Of a DNA stretch of 64,000 bases, positions 28,267 to 35,777 are shown piece by piece; within the stretch, counting starts at the first letter, position 1; every line of letters begins with the position of its first letter. The stretch spans positions 310,001 to 374,000 of the forward strand of contig NZ_JAKIRP010000002.1 in NCBI RefSeq assembly GCF_021646545.1, written 5' to 3'. Source of the stretch: Chitinophaga filiformis. Lineage in GTDB: Bacteria > Bacteroidota > Bacteroidia > Chitinophagales > Chitinophagaceae. The translations under genes and the position numbers were made by a program. The notes under the pieces are model-generated. The model had not been told where the DNA came from and searched no databases. It saw only the letters and a program-made list of their open reading frames with translations.

Positions 28267-28416
28267 ATGCAGTCATCTTATCTGAAAGTTTTGGGCGGCG
28301 CCTGTCTTATCCTTATCTTTGCGGCTTTCTTAACTTCCTGTGCGTCACAGAACAAATTAGGTTGTCCGATGAAAATTGGTAAAGCAACGCACGGAGTAAA
28401 TGCGAAGGATTGTTAA
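28267..28416 (+). CDS. small Cys-containing lipoprotein
   Basis: About 49 residues from ATG 28267 (ATG 28234 is possible and adds 11). It has a signal peptide VLGGACLILIFAAFLTSC with lipobox LTSC, and a mature part of only 25 residues with two further cysteines (GCPMKIGKATHGVNAKDC), the second being the last residue. No family name is known to me. Its stop TAA overlaps the ATG of ytxJ (TAATG), a strong sign of translational coupling and thus of a related thiol or redox role (inference). Confidence 0.65.
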   Translation: MQSSYLKVLGGACLILIFAAFLTSCASQNKLGCPMKIGKATHGVNAKDC

Positions 28417-28745
28417 TGAACTGGATACCACTTACTACAGAGCAACAGTTAACAGAGATCAGGGAGGCATCGGCAGCGAAGCCGGTAGTAATTTTCAAAC
28501 ACAGCACACGTTGTTCCATCAGCGCTGTAGCTAAATCCAGGCTCGAAAGAGGAGCCGCTCCGCAGGAGATCTCATTTTACTATCTGGACCTGATAAGATT
28601 CAGGGACATTTCGAACAGGATTGCAGCGGATTTTGACGTACCGCATGAATCGCCACAGGTTTTGCTGATCCGTAACGGGGAATGCATTTACGATGAAAGT
28701 CACAGCGGGATCACCATGGATGACCTTGTGAGCAAGTCAAACTGA
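28416..28745 (+). CDS. ytxJ: YtxJ-type bacilliredoxin
   Basis: 109 residues from ATG 28416 with a thioredoxin-like fold. FKHSTRCSISAVA carries the single active-site Cys33 (CSIS), followed by YYLDLIRFRDISNRIA and the cis-proline region ESPQVLLIRNGE, as in the bacillithiol system redox-active protein YtxJ (BrxC). It removes bacillithiol from mixed disulfides on proteins. Presence implies a bacillithiol-using cytoplasm, known in some Bacteroidota. The start overlaps the stop of the upstream lipoprotein. Confidence 0.9.
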   Translation: MNWIPLTTEQQLTEIREASAAKPVVIFKHSTRCSISAVAKSRLERGAAPQEISFYYLDLIRFRDISNRIAADFDVPHESPQVLLIRNGECIYDESHSGITMDDLVSKSN

Positions 28746-28780
28746 GGAAGTAATTATTCTATTTATCCAAAGAATTTAGT

Positions 28781-28806
28781 ACCGGCCTATGGCCGGTATT
28801 TTTTTT
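28781..28806 (+). terminator. terminator after ytxJ
   Basis: ACCGGCC / GGCCGGT stem with a 3-nt loop, followed by ATTTTTTTT, 36 bp after the ytxJ stop. Confidence 0.88.
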
Positions 28807-28810
28807 GCCC

Positions 28811-28818
28811 TAGCTTTG
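28811..28818 (+). promoter_or_regulatory. promoter -7 box of ubiX
   Basis: TAGCTTTG, an exact TAnnTTTG match, directly behind the terminator and 20 bp before the ubiX start. Confidence 0.55.
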
Positions 28819-28837
28819 TACTCTATTAATTGAGCGA

Positions 28838-29407
28838 ATGAAACATCGTATAGTTGTAGCGGTTACAGGTGCCAGCGGTTCCATTTATGCCAGGCAGTTA
28901 CTGAACAAACTGCAGGCGGCTTCCGCACAGACAGACCAGATAGCCCTGGTAATGACCACCAATGCACGTACCGTCTGGGAAACAGAGCTGGGCACTGACG
29001 ATTACAAGCAATTACCTTTCAAAACATACACACAGCAGGACTTCCACGCACCTTTTGCCTCAGGTTCCGGCAGGTTTGACACCATGATCATCTGCCCCTG
29101 TTCAATGGGTACACTGGGACGAATTGCCACCGGTATTTCCAATGATCTGATCACCCGTGCGGCAGATGTGGTGCTGAAGGAGAGAAGAAAGCTGATATGC
29201 GTGGTGAGGGAGACGCCCTATAACCTGATGCATATCAAAAATATGCTGGCGGTGACAGAAGCGGGGGGCATTATCTGTCCTGCCACACCGTCCTTTTACA
29301 GCGTTCCCAAAACACTGGAAGATGTAGCTGCTACCGTTGTAGACAGAGTACTTGATCTTGCAGGGATAGAGCAGGATACTTTCCGTTGGGGAAGTGAGGA
29401 AAAATAA
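28838..29407 (+). CDS. ubiX: flavin prenyltransferase UbiX
   Basis: 189 residues, full length. VAVTGASGSIYARQLLN is the flavin-binding start, FASGSGRFDTMIICPCSMGTLGRIATGISNDL and VRETPYN are the conserved core, and the C-terminal ATPSFYSVPKTLED helix completes the family pattern. UbiX makes the prenylated FMN cofactor used by UbiD-type decarboxylases, for example in quinone synthesis. No ubiD is adjacent. Starts a two-gene run with aroQ, 44 bp downstream. Confidence 0.94.
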   Translation: MKHRIVVAVTGASGSIYARQLLNKLQAASAQTDQIALVMTTNARTVWETELGTDDYKQLPFKTYTQQDFHAPFASGSGRFDTMIICPCSMGTLGRIATGISNDLITRAADVVLKERRKLICVVRETPYNLMHIKNMLAVTEAGGIICPATPSFYSVPKTLEDVAATVVDRVLDLAGIEQDTFRWGSEEK

Positions 29408-29451
29408 GCATACACAGACGTCTTTACAGCCACAATAATACCAACAATCAT

Positions 29452-29865
29452 ATGCAGATAGCGATCATCAACGGCCCTAACTTAAATCTCCTGGGAAAGC
29501 GGGAGCCAGGTATCTATGGAAATGAGTCTTTTGAGTCTTATTTCGAGAAACTGAAAGCACAGTATCCGAATGTGCAGCTGACCTATTTCCAGAGCAATGT
29601 TGAAGGGGAAATGATCAATCATCTGCATGAAATAGGATTCTCCTACGACGGTATTCTTCTGAATGCCGGCGGTTATACTCACACCTCCGTTGCGCTGCGC
29701 GACGCTATTTCCGCTATCAAAACCCCTGTATTGGAAATACATATCAGTAATATCCATGCACGCGAAGAATTCAGGCATAAAAGCATGATCGCTCCTGCCT
29801 GCGTAGGCAGCATCTGTGGCCTGGGCATGAAGGGATATGCGCTGGGAGTAGCGTACTTCCTGTAA
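29452..29865 (+). CDS. aroQ: type II 3-dehydroquinate dehydratase
   Basis: 137 residues, the small dodecameric class. INGPNLNLLGKREPGIYG holds the catalytic Arg and Tyr region; NAGGYTHTSVALRDAI and EIHISNIHAREEFRHKSM carry the substrate-binding Asn/His and His/Arg residues. It catalyses the third shikimate step towards aromatic amino acids. It follows ubiX by 44 bp and ends before a very unusual inverted repeat. Confidence 0.95.
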   Translation: MQIAIINGPNLNLLGKREPGIYGNESFESYFEKLKAQYPNVQLTYFQSNVEGEMINHLHEIGFSYDGILLNAGGYTHTSVALRDAISAIKTPVLEIHISNIHAREEFRHKSMIAPACVGSICGLGMKGYALGVAYFL

Positions 29866-30099
29866 CAGGCTTCCCTTCATTGCTGAAGGTCCATATGTCA
29901 AAGAACCTGGGGCAATATTAGGAAAGATGTAAATGCGGTTTGGGGGAATGTCCACAGGACGCAAAATCATGTGCATAGGGCGCCAAAACGTGGGGACGAA
30001 ATGCAAGGGGGGATAGCCGAGGTTTGAAATAGGTAGCCTCATCGGGGTCTTGTGAATATTTCCGGTTCGATTAAGCCTCGATTTGTCTTTGCTTTGACA

Positions 30100-30201
30100 A
30101 GGTTCAAACAATGCTTCTCCTATGCTCAACTTACGTTCATCTTACGTCTTTGAACGTAAGATGAACGTAAGTTGAGCATAGGAGAAGCATTGTTTGAACC
30201 T
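30100..30201. repeat. perfect 48-bp inverted repeat with 6-nt loop
   Basis: The arm 30100-30147 (starts AGGTTCAAACAATGC, ends CATCTTACGT) matches the reverse complement of 30154-30201 at all 48 positions, loop CTTTGA. The arm itself holds a direct repeat CTTACGT twice. No T-run follows on either strand and the length far exceeds a terminator, so it is probably a repeat element, cruciform or processed RNA hairpin. Confidence 0.9.
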
Positions 30202-30313
30202 GATTAAATTGAAGTCAGGACATATTCTTAGTACAGAAAAACTTTACAGTTTTAATCTGGTAGGTTCAGGATTGACTTTACAGCTGAATATAGTACATGC
30301 AACCTATATAAAA

Positions 30314-30349
30314 AAAAGGGTGCCCCACCTGTTTGGCTGGCACCCTTTT
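30314..30349 (-). terminator. terminator of bioB
   Basis: AAAAGGGTGCC / GGCACCCTTTT (11-bp stem, 14-nt loop); the minus strand continues with T residues. 17 bp after the bioB stop. Confidence 0.85.
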
Positions 30350-30366
30350 CTTATTTTCAGATGATA

Positions 30367-31362
30367 TTAGTTCAATGTTTCAGCTTCAACTGGCTGATCT
30401 TTGAAAGCCTCTCTTGGTTTCAGACCTAACAGTTCGAACATCATGTGATCTTCTTCAAAGGAAGGATTGTCGGTTGTCAGCAGTTTCTCACCGGTGAAGA
30501 TGGAGTTGGCGCCTGCCATAAAGCAGAGAGCCTGCTCGGAAATGCTCATTTCAGCACGGCCGGCACTGAGACGTACCATCGCCTTAGGTATTACGATACG
30601 GGTGGTAGCGATCATACGCACCATATCCCAGAACGCAACTTTAGGCATGTGTTCCAGCGGAGTTCCTTTTACACGGGTCAGGGCGTTGATAGGAACGGAA
30701 TCAGGATGGGTCGGCATATTGCTCAGGGTGTGCAGCATACCGATACGGTCTTCGTGAGACTCGCCCAGGCCGATGATACCACCGCAGCAAACGCTCACAC
30801 CTGCTTTGCGGACGTTGTCCAGGGTACGCAGACGGTCGTCGTAAGTACGGGTAGTGATGATAGACTCATAGTACTCGCTGGAAGTGTCCAGGTTGTGGTT
30901 GTAGGCATACAAGCCTGCATCCGCCAGTTTCTGGGCCTGTTCTTCGGTCAGCATACCCAGGGTAGTACAAACCTCCATACCCAGCTCGTTCACGCCTTTT
31001 ACCATATCCAATACACGGTCAAAGTCGCGGTTATCTCTCACTTCTCTCCAGGCTGCACCCATACAGAAGCGGGTAGAACCAGCCTCTTTTGCTTTCTGGG
31101 CGTATGCCAGCACTTCTTCTTTCTTCAGAAGGCCATGTACTTTGATATCGGTATTATAACGGGCAGCCTGAGGGCAATAAGAACAGTCTTCCGAGCAACC
31201 GCCTGTTTTAATGGACAGCAGCGTACAAACCTGTACTTCTGCAGTATCCTGCGTTTGTCTGTGTATGGAAGCAGCACGGAAAACCAGTTCCAGCAAGGGA
31301 GTATTATAGATCTCTTTTATTTCTTCAATAGACCAGTCGTGACGGATCTGCACATCTTGCAT
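30367..31362 (-). CDS. bioB: biotin synthase
   Basis: 331 residues, full length radical-SAM enzyme. The [4Fe-4S]-SAM motif CSEDCSYC has Cys56, Cys60 and Cys63. Further conserved parts are [30 protein letters not shown] and SAGRAEMS, the last with the Arg that ligands the second cluster. It inserts sulfur into dethiobiotin in the cytoplasm. No other bio gene is adjacent. A promoter box lies 18 bp upstream. Confidence 0.96.
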   Translation of the reverse strand: MQDVQIRHDWSIEEIKEIYNTPLLELVFRAASIHRQTQDTAEVQVCTLLSIKTGGCSEDCSYCPQAARYNTDIKVHGLLKKEEVLAYAQKAKEAGSTRFCMGAAWREVRDNRDFDRVLDMVKGVNELGMEVCTTLGMLTEEQAQKLADAGLYAYNHNLDTSSEYYESIITTRTYDDRLRTLDNVRKAGVSVCCGGIIGLGESHEDRIGMLHTLSNMPTHPDSVPINALTRVKGTPLEHMPKVAFWDMVRMIATTRIVIPKAMVRLSAGRAEMSISEQALCFMAGANSIFTGEKLLTTDNPSFEEDHMMFELLGLKPREAFKDQPVEAETLN

Positions 31363-31380
31363 AATAATCTAATTTGAGAG

Positions 31381-31388
31381 CAAACCTA
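31381..31388 (-). promoter_or_regulatory. promoter -7 box of bioB
   Basis: Minus strand TAGGTTTG, exact TAnnTTTG, 18 bp upstream of the ATG, predicting a very short leader. No clear -33 element. Confidence 0.45.
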
Positions 31389-31412
31389 CAAATTAAAATT
31401 GAATTAGAAATT

Positions 31413-31463
31413 AGGAATTAAGAATGTGGAATTATGCTCAATTGCGACTAATTCTTAATTCTT
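31413..31463 (-). repeat. intergenic hairpin repeat, AGGAATTAAGAAT family (copy 2)
   Basis: AGGAATTAAGAAT (31413-31425) pairs with ATTCTTAATTCTT (31451-31463) at 12 of 13 positions. A further GAATTAGAAATT precedes it. It lies 21 bp after the M42 peptidase stop on the minus strand. Confidence 0.65.
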
Positions 31464-31484
31464 ATGTCCTGATTTCCAGTTGGT

Positions 31485-32585
31485 TTACAGGTATTTAAAA
31501 TTGGTTTTCGGTGTAATGTTCAGGAGTGTCTGATAAATCAGCTGAATGGTGTTTTCCACGTCATCTTTCTTGATCATTTCCACGGTTGTGTGCATATAAC
31601 GCAGTGGGATACTGATCAGTGCTGACGGGGTACCGTCATTGGAATAGGCAAAAGCGTCCGTGTCCGTACCGGTGCTACGGCTTACCGCATGCAGCTGGTG
31701 AGGGATCTCGTTCTTTTTGGCTGTTTTGATGATCAGGTCGCGGAGGATATTGTGCACTGCAGGGCCATAGGTGATGCTTGGGCCGTTACCGCAGCGGATC
31801 TCACCTTCAATGTTCTTGTTGATCATCGGGGTGGTGGTATCGTGCGTTACGTCGGTAATAATAGCTACATCCGGCTTGATCCTTTTAGCTATCATTTCCG
31901 CTCCGCGAAGCCCTACTTCTTCCTGTACGGCATTTACAATGTACAGGCCGAAAGGCAGCTGCTGTTTCTTTTCTTTCAGCATGCGGGCTACTTCAGCGAT
32001 CATAAAGCCACCGATACGGTTATCAAAGGCACGGCAGATGTAGTAGTCGTAGTTCAGTTCCTCAAAACCATCTTCAAAGGTTACGACACAGCCTACATGA
32101 ATGCCGAGGTCTTCCACTTCTTTACGGCTGCGGGCGCCGCAATCCAGGAAAATGTTCTCCACCTTCGGCTGCGGGTCTTTTCCTTCTGTGCTGCGCAGGC
32201 GGGTATGAATGGCAGGCCACCCGAACACGGCCTTTACAATACCGTTCTCAGTATGGATGTTTACACGTTTGGAAGGCGCGATCTGCTGATCAGAGCCACC
32301 ATTACGGATCACGTATATCAGTCCTTCGGGAGAGATGTAATTGACAAACCACGATATTTCATCAGCATGTGCTTCAATCACCACTTTAAACGGGGCCTTC
32401 GGGTTGATAACACCGACTGCCGAGCCGTATGCGTCCACAAAATACTCGTCTATAAACGGCTGCAGATATTCCAGCCACAATTTCTGTCCTTCTTTCTCAA
32501 ACCCGGTAGGGGAGGGATTGTTGAGATATTTACGCAGGAACGTAAGCGCCTCTTTACTGAGTATGGATTTTTGCTTTTTAGACAT
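31485..32585 (-). CDS. M42-family aminopeptidase
   Basis: 366 residues. The metal-binding HAD motif (His73, Asp75 in VIEAHADEISW), DCGARSRKEV, CRAFDNRIGG, AVQEEVGLRGAEM (general base Glu pair) and VTHDTTTP follow the order of the M42 glutamyl aminopeptidase/tetrahedral TET peptidase family. A cytoplasmic peptide-trimming role is expected; family members are sometimes misnamed endoglucanases. The promoter is the best full match in the window, and the leader contains a tandem 12-bp repeat. Confidence 0.92.
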   Translation of the reverse strand: MSKKQKSILSKEALTFLRKYLNNPSPTGFEKEGQKLWLEYLQPFIDEYFVDAYGSAVGVINPKAPFKVVIEAHADEISWFVNYISPEGLIYVIRNGGSDQQIAPSKRVNIHTENGIVKAVFGWPAIHTRLRSTEGKDPQPKVENIFLDCGARSRKEVEDLGIHVGCVVTFEDGFEELNYDYYICRAFDNRIGGFMIAEVARMLKEKKQQLPFGLYIVNAVQEEVGLRGAEMIAKRIKPDVAIITDVTHDTTTPMINKNIEGEIRCGNGPSITYGPAVHNILRDLIIKTAKKNEIPHQLHAVSRSTGTDTDAFAYSNDGTPSALISIPLRYMHTTVEMIKKDDVENTIQLIYQTLLNITPKTNFKYL

Positions 32586-32586
32586 C

Positions 32587-32610
32587 GCTGTTAAGTTAGC
32601 TGTTAAGTTA
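32587..32610 (-). repeat. tandem 12-bp repeat in the M42 leader
   Basis: TAACTTAACAGC occurs twice head to tail on the minus strand directly before the start codon (1 bp gap), between the promoter and the ATG. Confidence 0.7.
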
Positions 32611-32617
32611 ATTGCTG

Positions 32618-32647
32618 CAAAAGTAAGTGTTTGCCAGCTTACGGCAA
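32618..32647 (-). promoter_or_regulatory. promoter of the M42 peptidase gene
   Basis: On the minus strand TTG (32645-32647), 19 nt, TACTTTTG (32618-32625): full match in boxes and spacing to the Bacteroidota primary-sigma promoter. Leader about 27 nt. Confidence 0.75.
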
Positions 32648-32659
32648 GCCCGGTGTTAG

Positions 32660-33508
32660 TTATGCCAATGTTGCTATTATAAAATGGAGCAGGGCGGAAA
32701 GCATTACCATGCCATCCAGCACAAAATAGTAGAAATGATCTGAGCGGTTACGGATAGCGTATCGTGTAAGCAGCGCTGTTATCACTACCGGGGCCAGCAG
32801 GATGATGGTCAGCATCCAGCCGTCCACAGGGAAAAGCGCCAGCGCAAAGATAGTCGCGAGCACCAGAGAGCCGATATATAGTTTTTTAAGGCCTGGTGCG
32901 CTCAGATAGGTAATCAGAGAGCGGATGCCTTCTTTTTTATCTGACTCCAGGTCCCGGTAATCGAACAGGATGCAGATGGCGTACACCAGGAAGAAGCGGT
33001 GTAAGGTCAGGAATAATATAGTGGGCGAATAAGGCTGTTTTTCTATAAATACGGGCAGCAATGTGGTGACATAGATCCAGACAGCGGTCAGGAATAAGGT
33101 TTTGCCGATGGCGATCTTCCGGAGCCATACAAACGCCCTCTGTGGTAATTTAGGCGCGGAATACAGGAAAGTGAGCACGGCAGCGCCTGCGAGTGGTAAC
33201 CAGTGTTCCTTCAGCAACCAGAAACCATAGGCAGCGCCCACTGCGCCCAACGCACAAAGCGTTAGCTGCAAGGTCTTATGACGGGCGCCCCACAGAATGC
33301 GTTCAGAGGTGGAATAATCTGCCGGCGTCAGGTACCAGTGGAAATTATAGCTGCAGATGGTAGAGCAGAAGACGAAAAAGTAATAAGCCTCGTTAATGTC
33401 CCCGATGTGCAGCAGCGTATTTGTCTGCCATATCATGAGTATGGCGCAGCAGGCTACGTAAAGAGACGAGAAGATGATAAAATTAAAGAGACCGCGAAGC
33501 ATTAACAA
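32660..33508 (-). CDS. UbiA-like polytopic membrane protein
   Basis: 282 residues with eight or so membrane helices. The second aspartate motif of UbiA prenyltransferases is visible (FDYRDLESDKKEGIRSL), whereas the first site, normally NDxxDxxxD, is only NFHWYLTPADYST. It therefore resembles UbiA but may have lost or changed prenyl-diphosphate binding. Substrate unknown. It lies between the M42 and carboxylase genes on the minus strand, separated from the latter by a repeat hairpin. Confidence 0.65.
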   Translation of the reverse strand: MLMLRGLFNFIIFSSLYVACCAILMIWQTNTLLHIGDINEAYYFFVFCSTICSYNFHWYLTPADYSTSERILWGARHKTLQLTLCALGAVGAAYGFWLLKEHWLPLAGAAVLTFLYSAPKLPQRAFVWLRKIAIGKTLFLTAVWIYVTTLLPVFIEKQPYSPTILFLTLHRFFLVYAICILFDYRDLESDKKEGIRSLITYLSAPGLKKLYIGSLVLATIFALALFPVDGWMLTIILLAPVVITALLTRYAIRNRSDHFYYFVLDGMVMLSALLHFIIATLA

Positions 33509-33524
33509 TCGGCATTAGGAAATT

Positions 33525-33592
33525 AAGAATCAGAAATTGGAATGCGAAATTAGGAATTATAGGTCCGAAGATGGCATTAATTCCTGATTCTT
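33525..33592 (-). repeat. intergenic hairpin repeat, ATCAGGAAT family (copy 3)
   Basis: AAGAATCAGAAATT (33525-33538) pairs with AATTCCTGATTCTT (33579-33592) at 13 of 14 positions; a third unit AAATTAGGAATTAT lies in the loop. It begins 8 bp after the carboxylase stop. Confidence 0.7.
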
Positions 33593-33600
33593 ATGCGCAA

Positions 33601-35139
33601 TTAAAGCGGGATATTACCATGCTTCTTCCTCGGCATTGTCACTACTTTGTTCTCCAGCATGGCGTATCCTTTAATCAATTTTATACGGGCCTGGTCCGGA
33701 ACGATCACTTCATCGATATATCCCTTTTCTGCGGCCAGGTAAGGATTGGCGAAACGTTCGGTATATTCTGCCACCAGCTCGTTGGTACGGGCTTCAGGAT
33801 CAGCGGCAGCATCTATTTCTTTTTTGTAGATGATCTCTACGGCGCCTTTAGGTCCCATTACGGCTATCTCTGCCTGCGGGAAAGCGAAGTTGAGATCTGC
33901 ACCGATGTGTTTTGAGTTCATCACACAATAAGCGCCGCCGTAGGCTTTGCGGGTGGTAACGGTGATCTTCGGAACGGTGGCTTCGCTCAATGCAAAAAGC
34001 AGTTTAGCCCCATTGGTGATGATACCATTCCATTCCTGGTCGGTACCCGGAAGGAAGCCTGGTACGTCCACCAGTACCAGCAGCGGGATGTTGAACGCAT
34101 CGCAGAAGCGGGTAAAGCGGGCGCCTTTTACAGAGGCGTGGATATCGAGTACCCCAGCCAGGTGGGCCGGCTGATTGGCCACAATGCCTATACTCCTGCC
34201 GGCAATACGGGCAAAGCCTACAATGATATTTTCAGCAAAGTCCTTATGTACTTCAAAGAAACTCTCCGGATCCGTCAGTTCGCTGATCACATCCTTCATA
34301 TCATAAGGCTGATTAGAGCTGGCTGGTATGATCGTATTCAGTCCGGGGCGGATCTCATCGGCAGGTTCGTATGGATAGACAGGTGCATCTTCTTCACAGT
34401 TCTGCGGCACATAACTGAGCAGCTGCCGGATGTTATTGATACATTCCACCTCGTTGGTACAGGAGAAATGGGTTACACCACTTTTCACAGCATGGGTGTG
34501 TGCACCTCCCAGTTCTTCTGCTGTCACTTCTTCATGTGTAACTGTCTTAACAACGTTAGGTCCGGTTACGAACATGTAGGAAGTTTCTTCCACCATTAAT
34601 ATAAAATCGGTGATGGCGGGAGAGTATACAGCACCGCCGGCGCAGGGCCCCATAATAGCGGAGATCTGCGGGATGACGCCGGAAGCGCGGGTATTGCGGT
34701 AAAATATATCCGCATAACCACCCAGGCTTACCACGCCTTCCTGTATACGGGCGCCGCCGCTGTCGTTCAGACCAATAACAGGCGCGCCGTTCTGCATGGC
34801 CAGGTCCATGATCTTGCAGATCTTACGGGCATGGGGCTCCGAAAGACTACCACCGTACACGGTAAAGTCCTGCGAAAAGACATAGGTCAAACGGCCGTTG
34901 ATAGTCCCATAGCCAGTTACGACGCCATCGCCGGGAAATTGTTCCTGGTCGGTGGTCATACCACGGTTACGGTTATGTACGAACATGTCCAGCTCTTCGA
35001 ATGAACCTTCGTCCATCAGGAGTTGTAATCGTTCCCTTGCTGTAAGTTTTCCTTTTTTATGTTGGGAGGAGATGCGTGCTTCGCCGCCACCAAGGATGGC
35101 TGTAGCGATCTTGTTCCGGAGTTCGTGGAATTTGTCCAT
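33601..35139 (-). CDS. acyl-CoA carboxylase carboxyltransferase (beta) subunit
   Basis: 512 residues, the size of propionyl-/methylmalonyl-type carboxyltransferases. It has an N-terminal crotonase fold ([44 protein letters not shown]) and a C-terminal one ([28 protein letters not shown]). These two oxyanion-hole glycine pairs bind carboxybiotin and acyl-CoA. It would pair with a biotin carboxylase alpha subunit encoded elsewhere; a propionyl-CoA or similar substrate is inferred. A -7-like TATATTTG sits 5 bp before its ATG. Confidence 0.92.
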   Translation of the reverse strand: MDKFHELRNKIATAILGGGEARISSQHKKGKLTARERLQLLMDEGSFEELDMFVHNRNRGMTTDQEQFPGDGVVTGYGTINGRLTYVFSQDFTVYGGSLSEPHARKICKIMDLAMQNGAPVIGLNDSGGARIQEGVVSLGGYADIFYRNTRASGVIPQISAIMGPCAGGAVYSPAITDFILMVEETSYMFVTGPNVVKTVTHEEVTAEELGGAHTHAVKSGVTHFSCTNEVECINNIRQLLSYVPQNCEEDAPVYPYEPADEIRPGLNTIIPASSNQPYDMKDVISELTDPESFFEVHKDFAENIIVGFARIAGRSIGIVANQPAHLAGVLDIHASVKGARFTRFCDAFNIPLLVLVDVPGFLPGTDQEWNGIITNGAKLLFALSEATVPKITVTTRKAYGGAYCVMNSKHIGADLNFAFPQAEIAVMGPKGAVEIIYKKEIDAAADPEARTNELVAEYTERFANPYLAAEKGYIDEVIVPDQARIKLIKGYAMLENKVVTMPRKKHGNIPL

Positions 35140-35152
35140 GGAACAAATATAA

Positions 35153-35201
35153 TCAGGAATCAGGAATTGAACATGTCTGTATACACATTCCTGATCCCTG
35201 A
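35153..35201 (-). repeat. intergenic hairpin repeat, ATCAGGAAT family (copy 4)
   Basis: TCAGGAATCAGGAAT (35153-35167) pairs with ATTCCTGATCCCTGA (35187-35201) at 14 of 15 positions around a 19-nt loop, the same loop length as copy 1. It begins 7 bp after the lipoprotein stop and ends 14 bp before the carboxylase ATG. Confidence 0.75.
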
Positions 35202-35208
35202 CGTGTAT

Positions 35209-35649
35209 TTATTGGTAGATGATCTCTACTTTGGGTGTAGCGATGGTATCGCTGATATTACCGGCATTATCGGTTATATAAGCGACAAAATGCACGCTGT
35301 CCTTCTGAATACCGGTGTTGGGGAAGTCTATGGGCTCGAGGTGCAATATTACTTCTGCCGTCAGGTTCGTTCCGTTATGGGCATCCAGATTCGGCATATC
35401 ACGGTGGGTAAACGCCGTATCGGGTTCTGGCTGGAGATCGTAAATAGCCGCGAAGCTGAGCGTATTTTCAACATCTCCGTCACCATCCTTGATCTGGAAG
35501 TGAACATCCAGTCCGATGGAAGGTATTACAGGGTCGGAAGAGTAGGAGAGGAAACTGATCATCGGCTTGGTGCCTATAGTGTCCTTTCCGCAGCCAGACC
35601 CGGATATAACTGCCAATGCAAACAGGGATAAAACGAGTATTTTCTTCAT
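35209..35649 (-). CDS. Ig-like small lipoprotein
   Basis: 146 residues with a lipoprotein signal peptide (LFALAVISGSGC, Cys20). The mature part is all-beta (FLSYSSDPVIPSIGLDVHFQIKDGDGDVENT ... VAYITDNAGNISDTI) and looks like one Ig/PKD-type domain. Surface or periplasmic anchoring is inferred; function unknown. A promoter-like box lies 5 bp before the start codon. Confidence 0.7.
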   Translation of the reverse strand: MKKILVLSLFALAVISGSGCGKDTIGTKPMISFLSYSSDPVIPSIGLDVHFQIKDGDGDVENTLSFAAIYDLQPEPDTAFTHRDMPNLDAHNGTNLTAEVILHLEPIDFPNTGIQKDSVHFVAYITDNAGNISDTIATPKVEIIYQ

Positions 35650-35653
35650 ATAA

Positions 35654-35661
35654 CAAACCTA
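35654..35661 (-). promoter_or_regulatory. putative -7 box of the Ig-like lipoprotein
   Basis: Minus strand TAGGTTTG, exact box, but only 4 bp from the ATG, which would give a nearly leaderless transcript. Confidence 0.35.
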
Positions 35662-35750
35662 CATTATTTTTTTTACTATAGCTAATGCGCACGGATAAGC
35701 GGCCCACTGCCGGTATAACGTAAAATCTGGGTTGATTGTTACGTATCCCC

Positions 35751-35758
35751 TAAATTTG
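35751..35758 (+). promoter_or_regulatory. promoter -7 box of the LuxE-like gene
   Basis: TAAATTTG, exact TAnnTTTG, 19 bp before the ATG; TTG at 35732-35734 is a possible -33 element at short spacing. Confidence 0.5.
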
Positions 35759-35777
35759 TGCGTTTAAAGCAAGCGAC

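Larger units (their letters stand above)
29866..30366. other. intergenic region with long palindrome, aroQ / bioB
   Basis: 501 bp between convergent genes. It contains the 48-bp perfect inverted repeat (30100-30201) and the bioB terminator (30314-30349). The part 29940-30020 is G-rich with two loosely similar 21-bp blocks starting ACAGGACGC and ATAGGGCGC. No gene is supported. Confidence 0.65.

Noticed and set aside
30061..30080. GGTTCGATT resembling the T-loop of a tRNA
   Set aside because: No matching acceptor, D or anticodon arms nearby.
29482..30129. A 215-codon minus-strand frame over aroQ and the palindrome
   Set aside because: It overlaps the certain aroQ gene for most of its length and has no protein motif.
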